Part shown: positions 8,520-17,000 of the stretch, one piece after another | Position numbering within the stretch: position 1 is the stretch's first letter | How the letters are laid out: the number at the start of each line of letters is the position of its first letter | Origin: Candidatus Poribacteria bacterium | GTDB taxonomy: Bacteria > Poribacteria > WGA-4E > WGA-3G | Direction of reading: 5' to 3' | Length of the DNA stretch: 64,000 nt | NCBI GenBank assembly: GCA_022394755.1 | Contig: JAGFCA010000039.1 | Span: 1-64,000, forward strand | Made by a program: the position numbers and the translations under genes | The notes under the pieces: generated by a model | What the model was told of the DNA's origin: nothing | Database searches by the model: none | What the model saw: only the letters and a program-made list of their open reading frames with translations

Positions 8520-9797
8520 TTAGAATTGAGAATATAAACTTTGCAAGACTTCAAAATAGTTAGGAAATGTCTTACTAACACATTCAGGATCGTTGATCCG
8601 GATTCCCGGAACTTTCAAACCGATAAGCGAAAATGCCATTGCTACACGATGGTCACTATAGGTGTCTATTGCAGCAGGCGTAATTGGTGAAGGTGTTATA
8701 TCAAGACCGTCTTGGTGTTCATCTACCGATACCCCCAACTTCCTCAACTCGGTAACCATTGCATGAATCCGATCAGTTTCCTGCCATCGGGTATGTTCAA
8801 TATTTCTGATACACACTTTACTATCGGCAAAAGGAGCAATTGCCGCCAAGGTTAATGCTGTATCTGATATATCCTTCATATCAACATCAATACTTTTCAG
8901 TTGATCCGGTCCCTTTACCGTAATACCTCTATCAGAAACAGAGACAAGACACCCCATCTTTTCTAAGACATCCACAAATTGTATATCACCTTGTGCAGAA
9001 TCTGTGGATAAGTGCTTAACCGTAACACAACCCCCTGTGATTGCAGCAGCAGCAAAAAAGTAGGATGCACTGGAGGCATCAGGTTCAATGTGGTAAGAAC
9101 AGGGTTGATACTGCTGTCTGCCAGGAATGTGGAAATGTTGATAGTCTTTGTTGATAATTTGTGCACCGAACGCTTCCATAACTGCAATCGTAATGTCAAT
9201 ATAAGGTGTTTTTAGATGACCAACTACCTCTATATCCATGTCTTTTTTCGCATAAGGTGCACTGAGCATCAAAGATGTTAGAAATTGACTACTTTTACTC
9301 GTATCAAGCGTAGTTTTACCACCTTCAAGTCCATTTGCTTTTATAATAACAGGCAGATAACCATTTTCATATTGTGTATGTGCCGAAACACCAAGCTGCT
9401 GTAAAGCATCTAACAAATCTGAGATAGGACGACCCTGACGCATCGGTTCATCACCATCAATTACAAACTCACCATGTCCAAGTGAAATATAACTGATTAT
9501 GGATCGGGTTGTTGTCCCAGAATTCCCAACATAAAGCTTGGCTTCCTGAACTGGTATATTTCCACCATTTCCAGTAACGTGAAAGGTCGCTTGTTCTGAG
9601 TCTTCGATAATATGGACGCCAAGTTTTCGGAGAGCATCACACATATAGTACGTATCATCACTAAAAAGTGCACCTGTTAATATAGAATCCCCATGTGCCA
9701 GAGCAGCAACTAACAAGGCGCGGTTAGTATAACTTTTTGAGCCGGGGACTTCTATTTCTACGTTGGGAGGGTTGTGAATCGGTTGTATTTCGATCAT
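8520..9797 (-). CDS. aroA: 3-phosphoshikimate 1-carboxyvinyltransferase (EPSP synthase)
   Basis: A 425-residue enzyme of the shikimate pathway that joins shikimate-3-phosphate and phosphoenolpyruvate. Seen: PGSKSYTNRALLVAALA (residues 18-34), the PEP/S3P loop GNSGTTTRSI (with T in place of the usual A), MRQGRPISDLLDAL, DTSKSSQFLTSLML, and a C-terminal TYSDHRVAMAFSLIGL. Full length and intact. It is followed on the same strand by no functional gene. The upstream neighbour (dapA-like) ends 5 bp before its start, so the two are very likely one transcript. Confidence 0.95.
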   Translation of the reverse strand: MIEIQPIHNPPNVEIEVPGSKSYTNRALLVAALAHGDSILTGALFSDDTYYMCDALRKLGVHIIEDSEQATFHVTGNGGNIPVQEAKLYVGNSGTTTRSIISYISLGHGEFVIDGDEPMRQGRPISDLLDALQQLGVSAHTQYENGYLPVIIKANGLEGGKTTLDTSKSSQFLTSLMLSAPYAKKDMDIEVVGHLKTPYIDITIAVMEAFGAQIINKDYQHFHIPGRQQYQPCSYHIEPDASSASYFFAAAAITGGCVTVKHLSTDSAQGDIQFVDVLEKMGCLVSVSDRGITVKGPDQLKSIDVDMKDISDTALTLAAIAPFADSKVCIRNIEHTRWQETDRIHAMVTELRKLGVSVDEHQDGLDITPSPITPAAIDTYSDHRVAMAFSLIGLKVPGIRINDPECVSKTFPNYFEVLQSLYSQF

Positions 9798-9802
9798 GTA
9801 TC

Positions 9803-10702
9803 TTAGGACAGGAGTCCTAATTCAGTCAGCAATTCCCTAAGTTCGGCTTTAGCGGTATCATCCAAAGGCAGCAATGGACTCGTTGTGTATGCATTACAGA
9901 CACCTAAGATTTCCAAGCATGCTTTCATCCCGCTTACTCCTTGTCCGTAGGTATACATTTTACTGAGTTTAATCATCCAATTTTGAAGTCGATTAACCTC
10001 ATCAAGGTCGCCTGCTTTTGCTGCGTTGTAAAGTGCTACGGATTCCTTCGGGGCAACATTTGCAATTGAGATAACACCGCCATCCGCGCCAAATAACAAG
10101 GCAGCCGCTAATGCGAAATGAGAACCAAGCATTATGGTAAAATCTTCACGGTCACCTAACAATGCAATTAGATTTATACTATTCGCCCAATCTCCTGAAC
10201 TATCCTTGATCCCTACTATATTATCACAATCATCTGCAAGTTGAACCACAATTTCAGGTTTGATCGCTGTCTTGACTGTAGAAGGAATGTTGTATACGAG
10301 TAATGGGAGTTCTGTGCTGGCGGCTACTTCCTGATAGAATTGAATTATGTCTGCATCATCAGTAGAAGGATAATAATACCCAGGAGTTGCAGCTACCGCT
10401 TCAATTTCATATTGCTCAACGAGTTGGATGTTCTGTATCACGCGTTGTGTACTTGTATCCATCACACAACAGATTATAGGGATACGTCCTGCAACAGTAT
10501 TGGTGGCAATATCCAAGGCACGTTCACGTTCCGCATTTGTTAATGTCGTAAATTCACCAGAAGATCCTAATAGATAGATACCATGAACACCATTATCTAT
10601 TAAGCGATTAAGTTGTCGTATAAATCCTGCTTCATCAACACGTTCTTTTTCATCAAGTGGCGTAACAGTCGGTGTAAAAATTCCCTCATATCGGATGTTC
10701 AT
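9803..10702 (-). CDS. DapA / N-acetylneuraminate lyase family aldolase
   Basis: A TIM-barrel Schiff-base aldolase of about 300 residues. Seen: EGIFTPTVTPLDEKERVD, the GSSGEFTTLT substrate loop near residue 46, YNIPSTV with the catalytic Tyr, and GIKDSSGDW with the Schiff-base Lys. The family includes 4-hydroxy-tetrahydrodipicolinate synthase and several sugar-acid aldolases; the exact substrate is not decided by the sequence alone. I chose ATG 10702, preceded by AGAGGAC, over the in-frame ATG 10768. The upstream one lies in a good -35 box, and the extra 22 residues are not family-like. It is 5 bp from aroA. Confidence 0.85.
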   Translation of the reverse strand: MNIRYEGIFTPTVTPLDEKERVDEAGFIRQLNRLIDNGVHGIYLLGSSGEFTTLTNAERERALDIATNTVAGRIPIICCVMDTSTQRVIQNIQLVEQYEIEAVAATPGYYYPSTDDADIIQFYQEVAASTELPLLVYNIPSTVKTAIKPEIVVQLADDCDNIVGIKDSSGDWANSINLIALLGDREDFTIMLGSHFALAAALLFGADGGVISIANVAPKESVALYNAAKAGDLDEVNRLQNWMIKLSKMYTYGQGVSGMKACLEILGVCNAYTTSPLLPLDDTAKAELRELLTELGLLS

Positions 10703-10739
10703 TATTGTCCTCTTATGTATCCCTAAGTTATACTCAGTC

Positions 10740-10768
10740 AGTTTAGCAAAGCCTATTTTAAATGTCAA
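10740..10768 (-). promoter_or_regulatory. sigma-70 type promoter for the dapA-like/aroA unit
   Basis: On the minus strand TTGACA (10763-10768) is followed by a 17-bp spacer and TAAACT (10740-10745). Transcription would start near 10733, about 30 nt before the ATG at 10702. This supports the shorter start of the downstream gene. Confidence 0.6.
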
Positions 10769-10892
10769 TAACTTCTAAATGTGGTATTATAGACACAATT
10801 TGAAATAATTTTGATAATTCATCCATATTTTATTTTTCTCATCGAATGAAGCATGATGTATTGAGAATCTGTTAATCGATGCATACATTATT

Positions 10893-12683
10893 ATGAATAT
10901 CCGAACTCAATTAACACTTACTTATATAGGCATTGTTGTATTTGTAATGTTGGGAATGTATTTTATATTTGAAAGTACACTAAAGAGTCTGTTTAGTGAT
11001 CAAATAACCAATGAATTGGAAATACAGGCATCATTGACAAGAGAGTTTCTTCTTGAAGAACTCCCTCAAAAACAGAATTTTACTTATGGGATTATTGATG
11101 GTCTTGTGGATAGACTTGCAGAGTCAGGAAAGGTGCGTTTAACTTTCATCGGTGAGGATGGTATTGTTTGGGGGGATTCAGATAGAGATGGACAATCCTT
11201 AATTGAGATGGATAACCACCTGAATCGGCCAGAAGTTCAAGATACTATCAAAGATGGGAAAGGTCTCAGAAATCGACTTAGTTCCACAACAAATACTGAA
11301 TTTCGATATTTTACATTACCAATAAAAAGGGGTGAAAACTTAATAGGATTTACACGCGTGGCAATGCCGATTGAAACAGTGAATGAATCGCTTAGCAAAA
11401 TCAGGAAAACCCTTTTATTCGTAAGTTTCGCAGGTCTCGTTCTCGTCATCATTATCACTGTTTTCACAACAGGGACAATTGTAAAACCAATTAAGAAGCT
11501 AACCCAGATGACACAATCTGTTGCATCAGGTGAACTTACGACTCCTGTTGAAGTTAATTCTACAAATGAATTAGGACAACTCTCTCGAAATTTCAACCTT
11601 ATGACAGATAGAGTTCAGACCCAGATTGATAGGATTTCTTTAGAGAACCAACGTTTAGAAACTATCTTAAACAGTATGAGTGAAGGCGTGTTATTGGTTA
11701 ATGGACTCTCTGAAATTACCTATGCGAATCCAGCTGCTATTGCTATGTTGAATTTGCCAGAGAATTATGTGGGGAGAGCGTTAATTGAGATTAACCGTAT
11801 CCCACAGCTACAAGAATTGGTACGAAACGCTGAAAAGACACAGGAACTCGCTTTCTCCGAAATACGACTTGCCAATCTTAACGAATCGGAAGCGGAGGTT
11901 ACTGTTGTTCCTGTGCCTTCGCAAAGTGAATATGTAATCGTAATCCATGATGTTAGTAAACTACGTAAATTGGAACGTATACGAGCTGATTTTGTCGCGA
12001 ATGTATCACATGAATTACGGACGCCGCTAACTTCCATACGCGGATATACGGAAACTTTGCTTACTAATGGCAACACAAAAAATAAAAAGCGGAAAGAATT
12101 CCTTGTCAAGATTCTAAAGCACTCTGAAGGACTTTCACGTTTAGTTTCTGATCTGCTCGAATTAGCACGGCTTGAAACTGGTGATGTGGAATTGAAGCGA
12201 ACACAGTGTCATCTAAAGGATTTCCATCAACAGGTTTTGGATGTGTTCGAACCGGTTTTAGAAGATTCTGGGGTAACTCTTCAATGGGAAATACAAGAAG
12301 ATCTTCCTCAGGTGAGTGTTGATAGTCAACTCTTTATGCAGGTATTTGTTAATTTAATTGATAATGCAATTAAATATACACCTGATGGAGGTGTAATAAC
12401 GGTTTCAGCGGAAGCGAATGGTACAAACTCTGATGCTGTAAATGAGGTCGTTGTTCACATTCAGGATACAGGTATCGGTATTCCATCAGAGTCACAATCC
12501 CGGGTTTTTGAACGGTTTTATCGTGTTGATAAGGGAAGGGCGCGGAAAATGGGAGGAACAGGTTTAGGATTGGCTATTGCTAAACATATCTTGTTATGCC
12601 ACAACGGACGGATATGGTTGGATAGTGAATTAGGTGAAGGAACTGTGTTTCATTTTGCATTACCTATCGATTTTCCTACCTAA
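10893..12683 (+). CDS. PhoR-like sensor histidine kinase, orphan
   Basis: A 596-residue membrane kinase. TM1 is about residues 8-26, an extracytoplasmic sensor region runs about 30-170, and TM2 about 173-193. HAMP follows (IVKPIKKLTQMTQ to about 245), then a PAS-like domain (about 252-355, SMSEGVLLVN...ITYANPAAIAML). HisKA has the phospho-acceptor His373 in NVSHELRTPLTSIRGY. HATPase_c has NLIDNAIKYTP, DTGIGIP and GGTGLGLAIAKHIL. The order matches PhoR/WalK-type kinases. No response regulator gene is adjacent, so its partner must be elsewhere. Its 3' end overlaps the convergent tenA by 4 bp. Confidence 0.92.
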   Translation: MNIRTQLTLTYIGIVVFVMLGMYFIFESTLKSLFSDQITNELEIQASLTREFLLEELPQKQNFTYGIIDGLVDRLAESGKVRLTFIGEDGIVWGDSDRDGQSLIEMDNHLNRPEVQDTIKDGKGLRNRLSSTTNTEFRYFTLPIKRGENLIGFTRVAMPIETVNESLSKIRKTLLFVSFAGLVLVIIITVFTTGTIVKPIKKLTQMTQSVASGELTTPVEVNSTNELGQLSRNFNLMTDRVQTQIDRISLENQRLETILNSMSEGVLLVNGLSEITYANPAAIAMLNLPENYVGRALIEINRIPQLQELVRNAEKTQELAFSEIRLANLNESEAEVTVVPVPSQSEYVIVIHDVSKLRKLERIRADFVANVSHELRTPLTSIRGYTETLLTNGNTKNKKRKEFLVKILKHSEGLSRLVSDLLELARLETGDVELKRTQCHLKDFHQQVLDVFEPVLEDSGVTLQWEIQEDLPQVSVDSQLFMQVFVNLIDNAIKYTPDGGVITVSAEANGTNSDAVNEVVVHIQDTGIGIPSESQSRVFERFYRVDKGRARKMGGTGLGLAIAKHILLCHNGRIWLDSELGEGTVFHFALPIDFPT

Positions 12684-13348
12684 ATTTGCCACTGTTGTTC
12701 TGTCCATGCCATCTCCCAAAACATGTACTCATACCGGCTACTCATAAGAAAATTTTGCTGAATTCTTGACTTTTCTGTAGTGCTACTTTCCGTTGTGATT
12801 TCGTTTAACAAACTCCTCAACCATTCACCTAATGCATGGAATTCAGGTGAAGCATACATATCTATCCACTCTTGATAAAGCGGGTCCGGTGAACCACCTT
12901 GTTCAGAAAGAGTAGTGCCGATCTCAGCATAACCCCATTGGCACGGTAATACACCTGCTATTACGTCTGCTAATGTGCCGATTTGTGCTACTTGAAGCAG
13001 ATGACGGGTGTAAGCGTGTGTTGTAGGTGCCATAGGGGCAGCCTCCATTTCTTCTGGAGAGATGCCAAATTTCTCACAATACCCACGATGTAAATCCATT
13101 TCGGTGTTCAGTGTTTCGTTTAGTAAATTTGCAAAAAGTGCCATTGTTGATTCGTCAGGAGCTTTGATTACTCCATACGCGAAGACACGACTATAATCCA
13201 ATAGGAAAAGATAATCCTGAATTAAATAGAACTTAAACTTTTCTTTCGGTAGACTTCCATCTGCCATACCTCGAACGAATGGATGTTTCAGGTCTGCTTC
13301 CCAAATAGGTGAAGCGTATTGTCTAAGTTCATCTGTGAATTTTGCCAT
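12680..13348 (-). CDS. tenA: TenA family thiaminase II / aminopyrimidine aminohydrolase
   Basis: A helical protein of about 222 residues. The N-terminus MAKFTDELRQYASPIWEADL then HPFVRGMADGSLP, the segment KFYLIQDYLFLLDYSR (catalytic Asp46), and LPCQWGYAEIG with the catalytic Cys136 match TenA, which salvages thiamin pyrimidine or hydrolyses thiamin. FWEMAW near the end carries the conserved Glu. I use ATG 13348. An in-frame ATG at 13396 would add 16 residues absent from the family. No thi genes or TPP riboswitch are nearby, so context does not say whether it feeds thiamin salvage. It converges on the kinase with a 4-bp overlap. Confidence 0.88.
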   Translation of the reverse strand: MAKFTDELRQYASPIWEADLKHPFVRGMADGSLPKEKFKFYLIQDYLFLLDYSRVFAYGVIKAPDESTMALFANLLNETLNTEMDLHRGYCEKFGISPEEMEAAPMAPTTHAYTRHLLQVAQIGTLADVIAGVLPCQWGYAEIGTTLSEQGGSPDPLYQEWIDMYASPEFHALGEWLRSLLNEITTESSTTEKSRIQQNFLMSSRYEYMFWEMAWTEQQWQI

Positions 13349-13425
13349 TGTTGTCACATAATCCTTTATTATAATAGAATCGTATATATTATTCATAATA
13401 CCTTAAATACTGTAAGGATGTCAAA

Positions 13426-14334
13426 ATGTTTGAAAAACTTGGAATTGTTACGAATATCTGGGCAGAAGAGATCGAAAACGGGGCGCGTTTTAGTGATCTT
13501 ATGGTTGAATTCGGGGAAAACGGATTTAAAGATATGGAGGTACGAGAAGGAGATTATCTGCATAACTCCGAATTTGGACAATTGATTGATGACTTGGAAA
13601 AGGTTATGCCGTCCTACACCGACTCAGAATTCAAAAATATTTGTGATTCAGTAGACGATTCTGTTAGGACGCGAAGAGACTATGATTCGAAAAATACCAA
13701 TCATCATGAGTTATTTGATGAAGTGGCTGTTTTCGCTCGAAAGGCAACTGGATTGACGCTTAGTTATGCAATGTCTCATCCATGGTTGTCTGAACCTAAT
13801 GATTCTGGTACAGATACACAGCAGATTATCATTGCCAAGAAATTAGCGTATATATTATGTCCATCAAGTGCAAGGTTACGACTTGTAGATTTGGATACTG
13901 AAGGAGAAATTGATGAAAACACCGCGATAGCTAATATCAAAAGGTATAATTCTATATTGCCAGAATATCCAATGACTTTTGCAGTTGAAAATGCACGTCA
14001 GTCTGCATCTTTCACCCTAAAGTTAGCAGTTGCTGGAGGTGCTAAACTTACCTATGATGAAACAAACACATACCGACCTGATGGGACAACTCTAAATACT
14101 CCTGCAGAATTCTGGGGATCCGTTAAGATGGACGATCTTACATCGGTACATTTTAAGCAGAAAACAGAAGACGGTGTGTTATCAGAGGTAGGGGATGGGT
14201 TTGTAGATTTTAAGGCGATAAAAGAGTATCTAAAATCTGGGAATTATACGGGTGATCTGTTACTTGAAAATACGGCGACTACACGCTCTTTAATCGATGC
14301 AATTAACAGTAGGGAATATCTGCTTGGATGTTAG
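13426..14334 (+). CDS. sugar phosphate isomerase/epimerase-like TIM barrel
   Basis: A 302-residue soluble protein. The opening KLGIVTNIWAEEIENGARFS and repeating beta-alpha pattern (GFKDMEVREGDYL, MTFAVENAR, KLTYDETNTYRP, SVHFKQKTEDG, TGDLLLEN) fit the xylose-isomerase-like AP-endonuclease-2 fold. Acidic and His residues at strand ends could hold a metal. In Poribacteria-like genomes such genes sit with sugar-catabolic and Gfo/Idh genes. Here the neighbours are tenA (divergent) and a ceramidase-like gene (convergent), so the substrate is unknown. The start is preceded by AAGGATG. Confidence 0.65.
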   Translation: MFEKLGIVTNIWAEEIENGARFSDLMVEFGENGFKDMEVREGDYLHNSEFGQLIDDLEKVMPSYTDSEFKNICDSVDDSVRTRRDYDSKNTNHHELFDEVAVFARKATGLTLSYAMSHPWLSEPNDSGTDTQQIIIAKKLAYILCPSSARLRLVDLDTEGEIDENTAIANIKRYNSILPEYPMTFAVENARQSASFTLKLAVAGGAKLTYDETNTYRPDGTTLNTPAEFWGSVKMDDLTSVHFKQKTEDGVLSEVGDGFVDFKAIKEYLKSGNYTGDLLLENTATTRSLIDAINSREYLLGC

Positions 14335-14343
14335 AGTAGAAAT

Positions 14344-15687
14344 CTAACCCAACAATGATGCAACCAATGCTTCCATCGCTGACACTGTACCCACGGCTGG
14401 AAGAGATGACATGGCTGCCCACGTTTCATATCCACCTTGTTCAGTTAATGCTTCGTCTGTACAAATATAGCCTATATATCCATTCGCCAAACTTACAAGA
14501 AACAGAGGTTTAGCATCGGATTTTGATTTTATGTTCATTCCTGTCTCAACGAAAACTTCTCCGGGTAGAGCAACAATAGCAGCTTCACCAAGACGTAAGA
14601 CTTGTACAGGGGATGTAAGTTGTTTTGGGAGAGATGCTAAACGTTGGCATTCAAGAGCATAAACATCAACAAGAGCTTTTGGAATGGCTTGTCCGACGAC
14701 CCAACTAAACGGACCAGTTTCGTATGCATCATAAGTTCCCGGTTCAACGGCTAATATCTTTTCTGCAAGGGTTAAATCGTCGTCCGTAATCTTTTTACGT
14801 GGAAACGTTAAGCTTCCAATCTTTCCGCTAAACTGTAAAGTGTCATACATCTCCATAAACTGCATTTCTGTAATGAAATGTCCTGCGATAACATTTGCCA
14901 TTTTCACCGCTTGTTTATGTCCACCCGTAGTCCATTTCGTTTTTCCACTATAGTCTATATTATTAATTTGTCCCGATGCCGCATTCCAAAGGAGTGATAT
15001 ACAAGATTCACCTAAATAGCGTCGCATCAGTCGATCAAAGTGACCAAAGTAATCTGCTGAAATAGCACTTCCATTATCTGTACCAATATAGTGAAGTGAA
15101 AAGTTGGCGACTGCAGATATAGGTGTACTGTCTTCAGCTTCCACATATATCATAGCGATTTCAGGATCAATAGGACCGGTAGGTTTCACAAGATCAGGAT
15201 TTCCAACCCCAGGATTCATTTGAACAGTGCCATTTTTCATGTGCCATCGACGGTTGAAAGTAATCCTATCTTCATTAACACTTGAAAAACCAACTCGAGC
15301 AGATTTTAAACGTACTACTGCTAATTCAACAGCATCTGCGATTTTTAGTGGAACCCAATCAGTATAATATGAATCCTCATCAACACCAAGTAAGTTAGCC
15401 ACCGCCACAGCAGTGTGTGTATGGGTAGCATTTACCATGACATGTTCAGGGGGAATGTCGCATCGATCTGCTATACGTTGTTTTGCCTGATCAACCATCT
15501 GTTCTGTTACTGCTATCAAGTCACAGGTAACCATAGCAATTCGTGTGGATTCGTTTTCAAGAACAAGGGCTTTTGCAAACAGTTCATCATGGATGTTCTG
15601 AGCATATCTTGGACGAAACCCACCTGGAATTGCTGTTCCGAGTGGAGGAGTAATATTTGAGGTTGCGGATCCGGCGTTGATAGACAT
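14344..15687 (-). CDS. neutral/alkaline non-lysosomal ceramidase-like protein
   Basis: A 447-residue protein whose N-terminus NAGSATSNITPPLGTAIPGG and NATHTHTAV (about residues 86-94, probable metal ligands) match the N-terminal domain of neutral ceramidases. FSLHYIGTDNGSAISADYFG and ALPGEVFVETG are further family motifs. No signal peptide is visible, so it is probably cytoplasmic, unlike true secreted ceramidases. Many bacterial members have no proven lipid substrate. The C-terminal ceramidase domain is absent, as in other short bacterial members. The gene starts 9 bp after the stop of the upstream gene (15697), suggesting one transcript. Confidence 0.75.
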   Translation of the reverse strand: MSINAGSATSNITPPLGTAIPGGFRPRYAQNIHDELFAKALVLENESTRIAMVTCDLIAVTEQMVDQAKQRIADRCDIPPEHVMVNATHTHTAVAVANLLGVDEDSYYTDWVPLKIADAVELAVVRLKSARVGFSSVNEDRITFNRRWHMKNGTVQMNPGVGNPDLVKPTGPIDPEIAMIYVEAEDSTPISAVANFSLHYIGTDNGSAISADYFGHFDRLMRRYLGESCISLLWNAASGQINNIDYSGKTKWTTGGHKQAVKMANVIAGHFITEMQFMEMYDTLQFSGKIGSLTFPRKKITDDDLTLAEKILAVEPGTYDAYETGPFSWVVGQAIPKALVDVYALECQRLASLPKQLTSPVQVLRLGEAAIVALPGEVFVETGMNIKSKSDAKPLFLVSLANGYIGYICTDEALTEQGGYETWAAMSSLPAVGTVSAMEALVASLLG

Positions 15688-15696
15688 AATTATATA

Positions 15697-16554
15697 TTAA
15701 AAAGGAGTAGGTTTTGGTTTGGTTTCTTCAGATTTAGATTCCTTTTGGTCGGTATCGGTCTCATAAAGAGATTCGGCTTCCTGTACTTCTTCAGCTGGTG
15801 GGACTTCACTTTCATCCTTTGCAGTTGTTAATTGCTTCACACGTTTACATAAATCTTCAAATAGGGTTTGATCTGTTTCTGCAGCCTTAAACTCAGCAGA
15901 AAGTTGTGTCCACTGTTGTTCGGAGATATCGTTTTTGGATTCTACACTGCATTTACATTTCATATAGTTCCACAGGTCGGCTTTGCTAACATCCGCTTTT
16001 TCCAGTCTTTCAGAAAGTTGATTAGCAATAGCAAAAGTAGCTTTTTGTGCATTAGAGATATTATCACCGGATTGTAATTTTTGAGGATGCTTCGTATTAC
16101 CACCACCTGCTTTACGATTCAGGTAGAAATTTAATACCTCTCTGATTACAGGTACAGGTAATAACTGCTTGATAGCATTTCGCTGTGCTTTATGTATTGC
16201 TTTGGTAAATGCATAGGGGTCTGGTCGACTTCCATTCATTTTTGCCTGTTCATACGCACCCCATCGAGACGATCCCGTGAGAGTGTCCACTGCCTTGACA
16301 GTAGCAATCCATGAATTTTCGAGTTCTTCGTATTCTACCTCTTCTACTTGTATTCCACCTCTTCGGTTCGCAGCTTCGTTGATACCTGCTAACGTTAAGC
16401 CTTCAACGACACGTCCGCCCTGTTTAAAAGAGTAAACATAGTCCTGAATCGTTTGCCCTGTCATCAGTTCAACGATTGCTTGATCGTCAACTTGATCTAC
16501 AACTTCAAATTCCGCAGAAACTGGAACTAATTCTTCCTTCTTTTCTTCAGACAT
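15697..16554 (-). CDS. conserved protein of unknown function, possible DNA-annealing relative
   Basis: A 285-residue cytoplasmic protein. The conserved core (about residues 35-150) has QTIQDYVYSFKQGGRVVEGL, INEAANRRGGIQVEEVEYEE, DTLTGSSRWGAYEQAKMNG and AFTKAIHKAQRNAIKQLLP. A set of proteins with this core occurs in cyanobacteria and other bacteria without known role. The arrangement of a beta-rich part and an A-x-x-K-A-x-R-x-A-I helix recalls the Rad52/Erf/Sak group of single-strand annealing proteins, but this is only a resemblance. Residues 205-285 are acidic and low-complexity, ending in KPTPF. A strong SD, GGAGG, lies 5 nt before the ATG. No phage genes surround it. Confidence 0.6.
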   Translation of the reverse strand: MSEEKKEELVPVSAEFEVVDQVDDQAIVELMTGQTIQDYVYSFKQGGRVVEGLTLAGINEAANRRGGIQVEEVEYEELENSWIATVKAVDTLTGSSRWGAYEQAKMNGSRPDPYAFTKAIHKAQRNAIKQLLPVPVIREVLNFYLNRKAGGGNTKHPQKLQSGDNISNAQKATFAIANQLSERLEKADVSKADLWNYMKCKCSVESKNDISEQQWTQLSAEFKAAETDQTLFEDLCKRVKQLTTAKDESEVPPAEEVQEAESLYETDTDQKESKSEETKPKPTPF

Positions 16555-16683
16555 AAATACCTCCGACTATATTACATATAATACTAACTACTAATCATAT
16601 CACTTTTTTCATTATACTTCAAGTGTATGTAAGGTAAGGGGTGTGTAAAGTTTTTGCCACTATACAAAAGTGTATCAAAATAT

Positions 16684-16800
16684 ACCTACAACATCTCTTG
16701 AGTTTCGGGGAATGCCATTTAGATATTCCGCGGGGTTATTCTTATGGGCTGATATTCTGTTTCTACAAACATTTCACCCCGCTGGGGCTACAGAGAAGAA
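16684..16800. repeat. intergenic hairpin repeats of families 2 and 1
   Basis: CGGGGAATGCCATTTAGATATTCCGCGGGG (read in two halves, 16707-16736) is a family-2 unit with arms GAATGCC/GATATTC. About 40 bp on, TTTCTACAAACATTTC then ACCCCGCTGGGG is a family-1 unit in the opposite orientation with hairpin CCCC-GCT-GGGG. The gap of about 450 bases between 16554 and 17001 otherwise contains only the promoter at 16940-16968. Confidence 0.6.
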
Positions 16801-16939
16801 ATGCGTAAGTTTAACAAATGTTCCTTTCTTATCAAACTGCGTAAGTACCGAACTAACAACTAATATAACAAATTCAATACACGAAGAAAACTGAATGTTT
16901 AATAATAAAAAGTTTACATACCCATAGCATCGTGATAAC

Positions 16940-16968
16940 TTGAATTGACCCTATATATTTGATATAAT
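16940..16968 (+). promoter_or_regulatory. sigma-70 type promoter before the ABC ATPase gene
   Basis: TTGAAT (16940-16945), a 17-bp spacer and a perfect TATAAT (16963-16968) lie 32 bp upstream of the ATG at 17001. It would start a transcript near 16975 covering the ABC ATPase, tsaE and the glycosyltransferase, which overlap one another. Confidence 0.65.
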
Positions 16969-17000
16969 AAACCGAATCTCAGTGTTGGTGAACTACAATT

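Noticed and set aside
12680..13348. TPP riboswitch upstream of tenA
   Set aside because: The short upstream gap shows none of the conserved THI-box sequence.
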